From positions 1 through 64,000 of the forward strand of contig CAAEVH010000006.1 in the NCBI GenBank assembly GCA_900759445.1: a DNA stretch of 64,000 bases. Direction: 5' to 3'. A program made the position numbers and the translations under genes. Below the pieces are notes generated by a model. That model was not told the DNA's origin and did not search any database. It saw only the letters and a program-made list of their open reading frames with translations. Position 1 is the first letter of the stretch; each line of letters starts with the position of its first letter. This stretch comes from an uncultured Raoultella sp. Lineage in GTDB: Bacteria > Pseudomonadota > Gammaproteobacteria > Enterobacterales > Enterobacteriaceae. Shown piece after piece: positions 55,391 to 64,000 of this stretch.

Positions 55391-56398
55391 CTAAAACCCT
55401 TCCAGCACGATTTTGCCAACCGCGCGTCCGGTTTCCAGCTGAGTGTGCGCTTTCTGCAGGTTGCTGGCGTTGATTGGACCGTAATGCTCGCCGAGGGTAG
55501 TTTTGAGGGTCTTATCGTCAATCAGGGCCGCCACCCGGGTCAGCAGCTGATGCTGGGCCAGCATATCCGGCGTTTCAAACATCGAACGGGTGAACATAAA
55601 CTCCCAATGCAGCGAAAGGCTTTTGGCCTTCAGCGGGCGGGCGTCGAGGGTTTGCGGATCGTCAATCAACGCCAGCTTGCCTTGCGGGGCGAGGGCCGCA
55701 ATCAGCTGCGCGTAATGTTGCTCAGTATTGTTGAGGCTGGCGACGTGCGTCACGGCGTTGACCCCAATCCGCGCCAGCTCTTCACTGAGTGGCTTGCTGT
55801 GATCGATAACATGGTGCGCCCCGGCATCAAGCACCCATTTCTGGCTTTCCGGGCGCGAAGCGGTGCCGATGATCGTCATACGCGTCAGTTTGCGCGCCAG
55901 CTGCGTGAGAATGGAGCCGACGCCACCCGCCGCGCCGACAATCAGCAGCGCGTCCCCGGCGTTGCCGCCTTCCTGCACGCCAAGACGATCGAACAACAAC
56001 TCCCATGCGGTGATGGCGGTCAGCGGCAGGGCGGCGGCAGAGGCGTTATCCAGCGAGCGCGGCTTCAGGGCGACGATCCGTTCGTCGACGAGCTGAAACT
56101 CGCTATTACTTCCCGCGCGCCCCAGCGCACCGGCATACCAGACTTCATCGCCCGGCGCGAACAGGGTGACCGCCTCGCCGACCGATTTTACGACGCCAAC
56201 CGCATCCCAGCCCAGTACGCGCGGGGTATCGCCGGTAAATCCGGCGCGCACTTTGGTATCCACCGGATTCACGGAAATCGCCTTCACTTCGATGAGCAGG
56301 TCATGCCCCGCAGCAACCGGAACCGGTAGCTCGATGGCGCTTAAAAATGGGATGTTACTGCCTTCAGTAGCGGCGCGGGTAATGGCAATCGCTTTCAT
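55391..56398 (-). CDS. Zinc-binding alcohol dehydrogenase-family oxidoreductase (quinone reductase-like)
   Basis: 335 residues, medium-chain dehydrogenase without obvious zinc ligands. Family start MKAIAITRAATEGSNIPFLSAIELPVPVAAGHDLLIEVKAISVNPVDTKVRAG, cofactor fold LLIVGAAGGVGSILTQLARKLT. It is related to the ZADH/quinone-oxidoreductase group of NADPH-linked enzymes. It forms a two-gene operon with the small monooxygenase. Such pairs often handle quinones or other electrophiles, which is inference. Confidence 0.87.
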   Translation of the reverse strand: MKAIAITRAATEGSNIPFLSAIELPVPVAAGHDLLIEVKAISVNPVDTKVRAGFTGDTPRVLGWDAVGVVKSVGEAVTLFAPGDEVWYAGALGRAGSNSEFQLVDERIVALKPRSLDNASAAALPLTAITAWELLFDRLGVQEGGNAGDALLIVGAAGGVGSILTQLARKLTRMTIIGTASRPESQKWVLDAGAHHVIDHSKPLSEELARIGVNAVTHVASLNNTEQHYAQLIAALAPQGKLALIDDPQTLDARPLKAKSLSLHWEFMFTRSMFETPDMLAQHQLLTRVAALIDDKTLKTTLGEHYGPINASNLQKAHTQLETGRAVGKIVLEGF

Positions 56399-56950
56399 AC
56401 ACTCTCCGGTTTTAAATGGGGTTTCTGTGGGAATCCATTAATGGTAGACCCCTGGCGGGGAGGGAAAAACGGGGCCCGGGCGATAAGAGTTATATTGAAA
56501 AACTGAAAATCAGCTCCGGGGATAAGCGTCGCGCTATCCGACGCAGATCCCTCAGCGCGGATACGCTGACTTCGCCGGTGGCACGGCGCCAATGCAGAGA
56601 CTCCCGGGAGGAATATCGCTAAACGAGCGCTCCGGGGAATATGGTTTGTACTTCGCTAGTTATGTTTCATATTTGAGAATGTTTTTGTTCCTGTACCACA
56701 AATATGAATATCTTTCGCAGGGAATAATAATATTGCGTTATCGCTCAAGGTTTATGCCTTGACTCCAGGCATCCTGCGTGCGATTTTCCCTCTATCAAAT
56801 AATAAACAGAGTTTCATATCTGGAACGAAAATATAAAAATCTTGCTGTTTAATCGATAGTTTCACTACTGAGACAAAAATAAATAAAAACGCCGATATTA
56901 AGCGGCGAGGCCTTTTATCGCTTATTAAAATATAAAGTGAGGGATGTACT
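56399..56950. other. 552-base gap, AT-rich on its right, before the barrel gene
   Basis: No convincing gene lies here. The left third is GC-rich with short direct complements. From about 56640 it becomes AT-rich. The best element is a 10-bp inverted repeat TTCATATTTG / CAAATATGAA (56666-56675, 56699-56708) with a 23-base spacer, about 240 bases before the barrel start. GAGGG lies nine bases before its ATG. The region would hold the promoter and control sites of the barrel gene. Confidence 0.5.
56666..56708. promoter_or_regulatory. 10-bp inverted repeat upstream of the barrel gene
   Basis: TTCATATTTG and CAAATATGAA are perfectly complementary arms separated by 23 bases. This is unusual enough in length to be functional, as an operator pair or leader hairpin, but no regulator can be named. 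Confidence 0.45.
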
Positions 56951-58147
56951 ATGCGTAAATTAATTCTTTCGCTGCTGCTGGTCGCCAGCGCCAACGGGCT
57001 GGCACTGGCGGACGACGGCAAGCCGTTTCCGCATATCGGCTGGCGCAGCGCGGACAATCTCGCTGGTCTGGATTTCGGCGGCGCGCTGCGGGCCAATTAC
57101 CGCTATGAAGACTGGAAGGGCAGTAATTATCGTAACCCGCCGCATCTGCGTTTTGATACCTTTCGTATCGACAGCAGCGGTTTTTATAATCATTATTTCT
57201 TTGATGCCGGATTCTGGTTCCAGGATCATCGTAAATACGCCGTCGACCGCGCCTATGTAGGATATCGCGTTGATGGTAATAATAATATTCAGCTGGGCAT
57301 TCCCGGCAAACCTTTCGGTTTGCAGCCCTATCCGCAATTTGGCTGGTCGTACGGCATACCGTTTTATTTAGGTTTTGGCGTCAGCGCCGGCAGCGGCATC
57401 AACTATCAATATCACGATAATAACTGGTCGCTGGATGTGGCTTATTTTCCGTGGATGGAGCCGGAGAATTTACGCTACGCGCCGGATGTCGGCGATTACG
57501 ATCGTCTGAAAAACACAATCTATCCTACCCAGCATCAGCAGCATAATGAAAAGCGCGATCAGGTTAATGTGCGTATCGCGCGCAATTTCCACGGCGGCGG
57601 CTGGAGTAACGAGCTGGGCGGCTCGCTGGCGCTGGCGCGCCTGCACAACCGCGAGACTGACGACGACGGTACCTTCTGGGCGGCGGGAGTACACGGCATG
57701 CTGCATAACGGGCCGTGGCAGCTCACCTCGCAGCTGATTCGCTACCAGTACGATCCGAAGAACCCGGCGGGGGTCAGCGACGATACGATTCTGATGGGCG
57801 GCAACGGCCTGACTCCGGCCTACCTGATCCCGGCTCAAGCGACCACCGCATCGCTCAACCTTGCCCGCGACGTCGATGTGAAGTGGGGGACAGTCTCGAA
57901 GCTGCGTTTCTACAATGACTACAGCGTACTGTGGAAAGACAAAAGCGGCTGGCAGGATTCGCAGATGAACACCCTCGGCGTGCAGGTCTTCGCGCTACCG
58001 GTGATGTTCTGGGTCGATCTCAGCTGGGCGAAGAACGTCAATCCGTGGGGCGGCGCGCTGAACTCTACCGGCTGGACCAGCACTCAGTCCGAGGGCAGCG
58101 GCAAATGGTATTTCCGCACTAACGTTAATATTGGTTATTACTTCTGA
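56951..58147 (+). CDS. Predicted outer-membrane beta-barrel protein, unassigned
   Basis: 398 residues. A signal peptide ends at GLALA (cleavage before DDGKPF). The mature sequence has the alternating pattern of a porin barrel: LDFGGALRANYRYEDWKGSNYRNPPHLRFDTFRIDSSGFYNHYFFDAGFWFQDHRKYAVDRAYVGYRV, several aromatic girdle stretches, and a C-terminal VNIGYYF with the terminal aromatic residue typical of BamA substrates. I do not recognise the family with certainty; it may be a phosphate- or carbohydrate-porin relative. It stands alone with a long upstream gap. The next feature is selC on the other strand. Confidence 0.75.
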   Translation: MRKLILSLLLVASANGLALADDGKPFPHIGWRSADNLAGLDFGGALRANYRYEDWKGSNYRNPPHLRFDTFRIDSSGFYNHYFFDAGFWFQDHRKYAVDRAYVGYRVDGNNNIQLGIPGKPFGLQPYPQFGWSYGIPFYLGFGVSAGSGINYQYHDNNWSLDVAYFPWMEPENLRYAPDVGDYDRLKNTIYPTQHQQHNEKRDQVNVRIARNFHGGGWSNELGGSLALARLHNRETDDDGTFWAAGVHGMLHNGPWQLTSQLIRYQYDPKNPAGVSDDTILMGGNGLTPAYLIPAQATTASLNLARDVDVKWGTVSKLRFYNDYSVLWKDKSGWQDSQMNTLGVQVFALPVMFWVDLSWAKNVNPWGGALNSTGWTSTQSEGSGKWYFRTNVNIGYYF

Positions 58148-58348
58148 TGAGGGGAACTGGCTTCTCAAAAGCCCCCGCTTCGCACAGCCATCCTGCTAAG
58201 AAGTCTGCCGGTTGCCAGAAGATGCAAGCAATATGAAGCCGGTTATTCCTGATGATATTCGGGGTCTGGGTCAACATGAGTTGGCCTGAGGATGACACCG
58301 CGGATTGGCATGGTTTATTGCATATGGGGAAGTTCAGAGGTAGCAAAC

Positions 58349-58443
58349 TGGCGGAAGATCACAGGAGTTGAACCTGCCCGGGACCGCTGGCGGCCCCAAC
58401 TGGATTTGAAGTCCAGCCACCTCACCGGAGATGACGATCTTCC
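58349..58443 (-). tRNA. selC: Selenocysteine tRNA (anticodon UCA)
   Basis: 95 bases. The acceptor stem is GGAAGATC / GATCTTCC followed by an encoded GCCA end, eight base pairs long as tRNA-Sec requires. The anticodon stem-loop is CTGGACTTCAAATCCAG with the TCA anticodon (CTTCAAA), and a long extra arm GGGGCCGCCAGCGGTCCC follows. The T-loop is GGTTCAACTCC. It differs from E. coli selC at only a few positions. selC is a classical integration site for pathogenicity islands; no integrase or island lies at its 3' end here. Confidence 0.97.
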
Positions 58444-58474
58444 GCGCCTCGATTGCTACATGGAGGCGGGGCGC

Positions 58475-58480
58475 ATTATA
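58475..58480 (-). promoter_or_regulatory. -10 element of the selC promoter
   Basis: On the minus strand a perfect TATAAT is followed by a GC-rich discriminator GCGCCCCGCC, typical of stable-RNA promoters under stringent control, about 32 bases before the mature tRNA 5' end. The -35 is weak (TGGTAA). Confidence 0.6.
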
Positions 58481-58780
58481 GCTACTTTCAGGCATTTACC
58501 ACATACCTGAACGCACTTTTTTACTGTTAAAACTGGACTTTACAGAACAGTCTGACACAAACCCTCGTAAAATCCGCGGGTTACACTTTTATATTTTTTC
58601 TGCGAGGGCGATCTGGCAGGAAAAAACGACGCTGGAGAGATACGCGGCCGCCTCCATGCGTCTCAGTCAGCGTGGCGCATGCATGCCATGTCGCTATTCG
58701 CTCTTTCCTGCCAGTGAGTTCCCCCACAGACACCTTTGCCGTTTGGTGATAGCGTAATCTGCCGCTGAGAGGAGCCCGCA

Positions 58781-59512
58781 ATGGACTTAGAAAATATCTT
58801 TCGTGACGTCAAGCTGAGCAAAACGGAAATGACCGTGCTGCGCTTTATCCAGAATGATCCTGAGCAGTGTGTGCGGGAAGGCATCCGCAGCGTCGCTGAG
58901 CGCTGCTATAGCAACCCCTCCTCGCTGGTGCGGCTGGCGAAGAAACTGAAGTTCAGCGGCTGGCTGGAGCTGGTCTATTTTATTAAATTCAATATCACCA
59001 TGCCGAAACTCGATGTCACCAACGACATCGACTATATGAGTATTCAGCCGACAGAGCGGCTGACGCCGCTGCTGGAAAGCCTGCAGCATCAGCGGATCCT
59101 GATCCACGGCAGCGGCTTTTCGCAGCTGATTGCGCAATATATTTATAATAAGTTCCTGGTGACCGGCGTGAACGCCAGCCTCGCGCTATGGCCGGATTAC
59201 GAAATCCTGGAGCAAAAAAATGCGGCGAAATTCGACTCCATCTGGATCGTCTCAAAATCCGGGCGCAGCAGCTCGGCTCTGAACTGGGTGAAGGCGCTGG
59301 AAGGCAAGGCGATTAATCTGGTGTGCTTTACCGGCGATTATCAAAGCCCGCTGGCGCAGGCGGCGGATACCGCATTCATTATTCATGACCCGCAGAAGTT
59401 CGACGATGATATTTACTGGAGCAACCCGTTTTTCGGTTACTGCATACTCGGGTTTGAGCGGCTGCTGAAGATGTGGTTTATACAGACGGAGAACCCTGGA
59501 GGCGGCGTTTGA
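58781..59512 (+). CDS. MurR/RpiR-family regulator
   Basis: 243 residues. The N-terminal RpiR HTH is LSKTEMTVLRFIQNDPEQCVREGIRSVAERCYSNPSSLVRLAKKLKFSGWLELVYFIKF, and the C-terminal SIS domain runs about 85-230 (ILIHGSGFSQLIAQYIYNKFLVTGVNASLALWPDY; DSIWIVSKSGRSSSALNWVKALEG). It would bind a sugar phosphate. It is convergent with the GH4/PTS operon and may regulate it. The 337 bases before it hold only the selC promoter and a GC-poor stretch with no gene. Confidence 0.87.
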   Translation: MDLENIFRDVKLSKTEMTVLRFIQNDPEQCVREGIRSVAERCYSNPSSLVRLAKKLKFSGWLELVYFIKFNITMPKLDVTNDIDYMSIQPTERLTPLLESLQHQRILIHGSGFSQLIAQYIYNKFLVTGVNASLALWPDYEILEQKNAAKFDSIWIVSKSGRSSSALNWVKALEGKAINLVCFTGDYQSPLAQAADTAFIIHDPQKFDDDIYWSNPFFGYCILGFERLLKMWFIQTENPGGGV

Positions 59513-59550
59513 CGCGCCTGTCAGGGCGATAAAATGACAACTTACGCGTT

Positions 59551-59644
59551 CCCGGGTTGTGGCTTAGACGCCTGACCCGGGCTACAAAACCGGCCAATCA
59601 TGCCTTATCCGGTAGCCCGGATAAGGCGTTAGCCGCTATCCGGG
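59551..59644. repeat. Pair of inverted REP elements (BIME) between RpiR and GH4 genes
   Basis: A first REP runs 59551-59585 with its GTAG head on the minus strand (CCCGGGTTGTGGC ... CCGGGCTAC). A second, 59612-59644, has the head GTAG on the plus strand (GTAGCCCGGATAAGGC ... TATCCGGG). The two are head to head, as in bacterial interspersed mosaic elements. Position between convergent genes is typical. Confidence 0.8.
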
Positions 59645-59660
59645 GGATTGAGCCGGGCGT

Positions 59661-61040
59661 TTATTGCCAGTCGGCGAACTGCGCGTCGTCGAGATAGGCC
59701 TCGACCAGGGTTTTGGCCAGCGAAAAAGAGCCGATTAGCGGGTGTGCCATTAATGCGCGTATCGCCAGGGATTTATCGCGCTGCAAAATGGCCGCCACGG
59801 CCAGCCGCTCATACTCTTTCACGCTGGCAATCATGTTTCTCTGCGCCGTGGGCACGTGCGCTGGCGTCACCGGTTTTAAGCCGTCTTTGCTCAGGTCGCA
59901 GCTGATCTCAATCACATCGTCAGGACGCAAGAAATCGAGAGTGCCGTTATTGGGTATGGAGACCACGATTCGTTTGGTGGTGCGGCTGTTGACTGCCTCC
60001 AGAATGTCCAGCGCCACCCCGGCGTAGCCGCCGGTATCCGGCTCCTCGATAAACTGGCGCAGGGTTAACGGTTCGCGGGTATGGAATTTCTCCTGCTGCG
60101 ACTCGTTCTGCATATAGCTATTTTCCCGGCGCAGGTAGTGCGTCATCCACAGAGAAAATGCCGCCTGCGGATCGGCTTTCACATCAATGCCGCGCAGCGC
60201 GTCCCGCATATCGCGATTGATACGGGCAATCTGCTCGCCGCGCGTTTCGTCCGCCTCTTGAATCGCTTTTAAGGCTACCTCGCGATAATAGTAATAATAG
60301 AGGTACTCGTTGAGTAATTGCTTATCACACAGCTGAACCAGCTCCGGCGAGAAATACTGCATCGCCGTTTTACGGTATAAATCCGGACTGGCGATCAGGC
60401 GTTCGGTCACCTCTTCCCCGCGTACGGTGATGTGGGTGAACCAGGAGAAATGGTTCAGCCCGTAGCACTCGACGCTGAGATCGCGCTCGTCGCAGCCGAG
60501 AATCTCGGGCAGTTCGCGAATCAGCTCCGACGGCGCATCGCAAATGCCATATACGCGACGCTTAAAGCCGGACTTGATGATCGCCTCGGTGACCAGCCCC
60601 GATGGGTTGGTAAAGTTAAACAGGATCGCATCCTCGGCGGCATGCTCTTCGATCAGGCGACAGTAGTTGAGGATCGCCGGGATCGAACGCATCGCCATGG
60701 CAAAGCCGCCCGCACCGGTGGTCTCCTGGCCTAAGGTATTATGCTCAAGCGCAATACGCTCATCGCGAATACGGCTCTCATCGCCGCCCACCCGCAGGGT
60801 AGTAATCACATAATTTGTGCCTTTCAGCGCGGCGACCGGATCGCTGGTCGTACTGAACGCAATATCCGGACGAATCGTATTAAACACGTAGCGGGCAATT
60901 TCACCAAACAGGGCCAGATTATCTTCCGAGCTGTCCAGAAATACCACTTCCGTTAAACCTATGCGGTGGGCGTTATAAGCCAGAGATTTCGCCAAAAATG
61001 CAGAGCGAACGCCGCCCCCGCCTAATACGGTTAATTTCAT
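59661..61040 (-). CDS. Glycoside hydrolase family 4, phospho-glycosidase
   Basis: 459 residues. NAD-binding start LTVLGGGGVRSAFLAKSLAYNA, then GH4 features: the Mn/NAD-dependent catalytic region with C167 in GICDAPSEL and H197 in YGLNHFSW. The motif is CDAP, near to the CDMP of 6-phospho-alpha-glucosidases and different from the CNxP of 6-phospho-beta-glucosidases. It would cleave a phosphorylated disaccharide in the cytosol. It is the second gene after the EIICB gene (13 bases). Alpha versus beta specificity cannot be settled from sequence alone. Confidence 0.88.
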   Translation of the reverse strand: MKLTVLGGGGVRSAFLAKSLAYNAHRIGLTEVVFLDSSEDNLALFGEIARYVFNTIRPDIAFSTTSDPVAALKGTNYVITTLRVGGDESRIRDERIALEHNTLGQETTGAGGFAMAMRSIPAILNYCRLIEEHAAEDAILFNFTNPSGLVTEAIIKSGFKRRVYGICDAPSELIRELPEILGCDERDLSVECYGLNHFSWFTHITVRGEEVTERLIASPDLYRKTAMQYFSPELVQLCDKQLLNEYLYYYYYREVALKAIQEADETRGEQIARINRDMRDALRGIDVKADPQAAFSLWMTHYLRRENSYMQNESQQEKFHTREPLTLRQFIEEPDTGGYAGVALDILEAVNSRTTKRIVVSIPNNGTLDFLRPDDVIEISCDLSKDGLKPVTPAHVPTAQRNMIASVKEYERLAVAAILQRDKSLAIRALMAHPLIGSFSLAKTLVEAYLDDAQFADWQ

Positions 61041-61053
61041 ACATCACTCCCAA

Positions 61054-62613
61054 TTAATTTTCTGCCAGCCAGCTATCAACCCGGGAACGTACCTGTCCCA
61101 CTTTGACGTCATAAATAACCTGAACTTCGTTACGATTTCGTACGACGCCATTGGCACCGGTACTTTTCAATATGAGATCATCAACCAAATCCATATTTTT
61201 AATTACCACCCGCAGGCGAGTGAAACAGTTGTCGACCGAAATAATATTTTCTTTGCCGCCGAGGCCACTAATAATCTCATCGGTCACCGACTGCGGATTA
61301 CCGACCTTTTTACGATAATCAGCTTTGCTGTAGAGCTTCACGTTATCGTCGTCTTCACGGCCCGGCGTTTTTAAATTCAGCTTCACTACCAGGGTGCGGA
61401 AAATAACGTAATAAACGGCGAACTGACCGATACCGATAAGAACATACCCAGGCCAGCGCGTTAATGAGACCGGCAGCGGCAGGTTATAAATCAGGAATTC
61501 GATAAGCCCGGATGCGCCCCACGGCCGAACGGTAAAGATGTCACAAATCGCCTGTGACGCGGCGGTCAGGGTGGCGTGAATCACCCAGAGCAGCGGCGAC
61601 ACGAACAGGAAGGTGAACTCAATCGGCTCCGTAATACCGGTGAGCATTGAGGTAATAATGGCGGGCAGCAGAATCGCTTTAGCCATCATTTTTTTCTCCG
61701 GTTTCGCCGTGTGATAAAAGGCCAGCGATGCGCCAGCGAGGCCGAAAATCGTGGTCATCCCCTGCTGTGAGAAACGGAGCGCATCGTTCATGACCGGGGT
61801 CAGATCCGGGTGGCGCATATAGGCGAGGAAAATCGCCTGGGTACCGGAAACCACCTGTCCGTCAACGTTTAGCGTACCGCCGATTTGCGTGAGCTGGAAC
61901 GGCGACCAGACGAAATGGTGCAGGCCGGTGGGGATAAGGAATTTTTCAAAGAAGCCATAAACGAAAACCCCCGCCACGCCGGCGTTTTTCATAAATCCGG
62001 TTAACGCCCCGATACCGTGGGTCATAAACGGCCAGATCCAGGTGAAGGCGATGGCATAGAAAATCACCACCGGGGTCATGGCTACCAGGGTCAGCTTGGC
62101 GCCGCCGTACATTGACAGCGCGCCGGGCAGTTCGATGTTCGAGACTTTGTTATGCACCCAGGCGATGGTGCAGCCGAGGATAATGCCGAGGAACACCCCC
62201 ATATCGACGACCACAAAACCGAGCAGTTGCGTCTGACCGGTGCCGTAGTATTCGCCATTAATTTTTTCGGCGATACCGTGGATATGTTCCAGCCACGAAT
62301 GGTTAGCGCCCAGAAACATAATAAAACACATCACTGAAACCAGGGCGACTTCTGTTTTTTTATCTTTCGCCAGCCCATAACTAATACCGACGCAAAAAAG
62401 TAATCCAAGATTGCCAAACAGCGGCCAGAACGTATCGCCGAGTAATTGTCCTGACTGATGTAAAAAACTGGTTTCAGAAATTAATGTAGGGTTGGTTAAG
62501 ACAGAACTGAGTGCCAGAATCAGGCCAATGACGGGCAAGAACAGGACTGCACCGATCATTGCTCTGGAGAATTTTTGCATATTCTCCAGAATACGTTGAC
62601 GTATTGCGGACAT
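61054..62613 (-). CDS. PTS EIICB component, glucose/alpha-glucoside type
   Basis: 519 residues. A IIC domain comes first (MQKFSRAMIGAVLFLPVIGLILALSSVL; KFLIPTGLHHFVWSPFQ; ITSMLTGITEPIEFTFLFVSPLLWVIHA, the sugar-binding GITEPIEF motif), then a linker and a IIB domain ending VDNCFTRLRVVIKNM with the phosphorylated Cys near residue 460. There is no IIA, so Crr (IIA-Glc) would serve. Family: MalX/AglA/GlvCB-like maltose or alpha-glucoside carriers. It is first in an operon with GH4. Confidence 0.9.
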   Translation of the reverse strand: MSAIRQRILENMQKFSRAMIGAVLFLPVIGLILALSSVLTNPTLISETSFLHQSGQLLGDTFWPLFGNLGLLFCVGISYGLAKDKKTEVALVSVMCFIMFLGANHSWLEHIHGIAEKINGEYYGTGQTQLLGFVVVDMGVFLGIILGCTIAWVHNKVSNIELPGALSMYGGAKLTLVAMTPVVIFYAIAFTWIWPFMTHGIGALTGFMKNAGVAGVFVYGFFEKFLIPTGLHHFVWSPFQLTQIGGTLNVDGQVVSGTQAIFLAYMRHPDLTPVMNDALRFSQQGMTTIFGLAGASLAFYHTAKPEKKMMAKAILLPAIITSMLTGITEPIEFTFLFVSPLLWVIHATLTAASQAICDIFTVRPWGASGLIEFLIYNLPLPVSLTRWPGYVLIGIGQFAVYYVIFRTLVVKLNLKTPGREDDDNVKLYSKADYRKKVGNPQSVTDEIISGLGGKENIISVDNCFTRLRVVIKNMDLVDDLILKSTGANGVVRNRNEVQVIYDVKVGQVRSRVDSWLAEN

Positions 62614-62853
62614 AGTCGTTCCTTTATTTTTATATTTACATAGGGTTTTTAATTTTTATCTCTACTTCCAGTATTTTGTTTATAGCAATTCCGATCTTTG
62701 AAAGAAACAGGTTGCGGGAAATAGGTACAGGTAGCCGCAAAATGCACACAGGTTTCGCTGACGAGAAAGGCGTGCCCGAGGGAGTGGAAGAGGGATCGAT
62801 GGACGAAGACCAGAGCGGGACCCTCTCTCCGGCGGAGAGAGGGCGGAGGGCGA

Positions 62854-64000
62854 TTACGGTGCTGGCGGGGGAGCGATCGGCTGAGCCGGCTCGCTGTTTA
62901 GCTGGCCGTTGCGCATCACTTGCGCAACCTGCTGTTTCTCCATATTCACCGCGCTGAGCTGGCCGTTAACCGTCGGTTTCAGCGGCGCATCGGCCTGCAC
63001 GCTGCCGCTGGCGGTCAACTGGAAATTACCGTCGCCGGAAACCGGCAGGGCGGGCCAGCCCCAGGCCTGCAGAATATTCAGCGGTACGCCGCGACCGTTC
63101 AGACTGAGCGTGACCTGGCGCTGGGGAAGCTGCGAGACGGCCGCCGTGGCCTGCAGGATACCGCGCTCGGTAAAGGCGCTTAGCTCGGTGATGTTGAGCG
63201 TTGAGGCATTGGCGTTAAGCTTCAGCGATGGCCGGCGAACGTCGATGCGATTAAAGGTTGCGGCGGCGGCGTTCAGCGTTGCGCTGCCGCTCCACACGCC
63301 CCAGCGATGGTCTTTCACCAGCTGCAGTTCGCCGCCGTAGCCGTCAAGGGCGGTGATCTGCCATGGGAATGCGGGATCGATATCGATAACCAGATTGCGG
63401 CTGGCGCTGAATTTCTTCAGCGTCAGGCTTTCCAGCCACGTGGGCAGCGACTCCATCCACAGCTGTTTCCAGTTAGCGGGGAGGGTATATTCCAGCCCGG
63501 CAAAGGCGGTGTCGTCCAGCACCAGCGCGTTACCCGCGCGCAGCCAGTTGCCAGAAGTCCGTACCATCCCGCCTTCCCAGCGTGAGGTGAACTGGCGCAG
63601 CGCGATACCCTGTGGTGAAAATTCGGCATTGGCGATGGGATCAAGCAGATGCAGCGATCCGTTAATAAATTCGCTGGCGTTCATCGACAAGGTGCCGTCA
63701 TCGCTTTGCCACCCGCCCTGGCTCAGGGTCAGGTTGCGTAGATTGAGGTCGAGATCGGTCACCGCCCAGTCCGGCCCCTGCAAACGGGCGTCGGTCATGT
63801 CGAGACGGCCAATGTGCAGTGAAGGGACGCTGGTCAGCGGGGTGAAGAATTCTGCCAGCGATTTATCGCTCTGCAGGCGAATTTCGTTGAGCTGCAGATT
63901 ATCTACCAGCCAGCTGCCGTCGGCGTTGCGTTTGGCGTTGCCGGTCAGCGTCCCGCGCGCAATATCGGCGCCCAGCGTGGATAACGTTACTTCGCCATTA
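62854..64000 (-). CDS. yicH: AsmA-family protein YicH (5' part outside window)
   Basis: The C-terminal 381 codons of YicH, an inner-membrane AsmA-like protein with a large periplasmic part. The frame is open through base 64000, so the start lies beyond the window. Stretches such as LDLNLRNLTLSQGGWQSDDGTLSMNASEFINGSLHLLDPIANAEFSPQGIALRQFTSRWEGG and the repeated AsmA domains near the end match the family. AsmA proteins are proposed to move phospholipid between the membranes. In E. coli yicH is also near selC, so order is conserved. Confidence 0.92.
   Translation of the reverse strand, partial: NGEVTLSTLGADIARGTLTGNAKRNADGSWLVDNLQLNEIRLQSDKSLAEFFTPLTSVPSLHIGRLDMTDARLQGPDWAVTDLDLNLRNLTLSQGGWQSDDGTLSMNASEFINGSLHLLDPIANAEFSPQGIALRQFTSRWEGGMVRTSGNWLRAGNALVLDDTAFAGLEYTLPANWKQLWMESLPTWLESLTLKKFSASRNLVIDIDPAFPWQITALDGYGGELQLVKDHRWGVWSGSATLNAAAATFNRIDVRRPSLKLNANASTLNITELSAFTERGILQATAAVSQLPQRQVTLSLNGRGVPLNILQAWGWPALPVSGDGNFQLTASGSVQADAPLKPTVNGQLSAVNMEKQQVAQVMRNGQLNSEPAQPIAPPPAP

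Noticed and set aside
58349..58780. Genomic island at selC
   Set aside because: No integrase, no repeated tRNA 3' end and backbone-type genes on both sides.
1..64000. CRISPR array or restriction/phage-defence cluster
   Set aside because: No regularly spaced repeats and no Cas, restriction or phage structural genes were seen.

Overview
The window is chromosomal DNA from an enterobacterium of the Klebsiella/Raoultella group. The backbone genes uhpT, yicN, nepI, yicS, yicL, nlpA, selC and yicH belong to the uhpT-to-selC interval known from E. coli. Here that interval is expanded by accessory loci typical of Klebsiella relatives: 2-aminoethylphosphonate use, gallate catabolism, an Eef-type efflux pump, extra PTS systems and a histidine decarboxylase cluster. 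Most of the window is GC-rich. The histidine decarboxylase block (about 1.4-9.1 kb) is visibly AT-richer, which suggests separate acquisition. No tool was run, so family assignments rest on recognised motifs and remembered relatives.

Layout. 1-1365: 3' part of uhpT. 1414-8802 (minus): histamine locus in the order hdcT, hdc, second antiporter, hisRS paralogue, then a 612-residue protein that joins a degenerate REP-associated tyrosine transposase (RAYT) domain to a degenerate histidyl-tRNA synthetase. It sits where E. coli carries adeD-adeQ. 9137-10039: LysR pseudogene with an in-frame amber codon. 10145-11946: yicN and nepI. 12021-18842: phnX-phnW facing phnR and phnSTUV, with two copies of a PhnR-type operator. 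18935-23740: LamB-like porin and cellobiose-type PTS (IIA, IIC, IIB) with a divergent LacI regulator. 23957-31348: gallate pathway (transporter, dioxygenase, LysR regulator, hydratase, aldolase, tautomerase and an unassigned dehydrogenase). 31349-35117: yicS, yicL, murP, murQ.

35282-42797: RND tripartite pump (Eef-like) with a downstream Bcr-type MFS gene and an upstream TetR gene. 42998-49354: GNAT, TetR/MFS drug-efflux pair, LysR, a flavin-type oxidase-fold protein with an NTF2-like partner, an AhpD-like protein and an AraC regulator. 49483-56398: nlpA, DMT exporter, NUDIX hydrolase, metallo-hydrolase, GlxA-type regulator, two zinc-type dehydrogenases and a small monooxygenase. 56951-58147: unassigned outer-membrane barrel. 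58349-58443: tRNA-Sec (selC). 58781-62613: RpiR regulator, a REP pair, a GH4 phospho-glycosidase and a glucose-type EIICB. 62854-64000: 3' part of yicH.

How the genes work together. Most blocks are self-contained uptake-plus-catabolism units. In the histamine block, histidine enters and histamine leaves through two APC antiporters, Hdc consumes a proton during decarboxylation, and the HisRS paralogue would keep tRNA-His charged when histidine is drained. The neighbouring RAYT-HisRS fusion has lost the HUH histidines and the key ATP-site arginines but keeps parts of the histidine pocket. It is the strongest candidate here for an undescribed system, a domesticated DNA-binding histidine (or tRNA) sensor for the locus. 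That function is inference.
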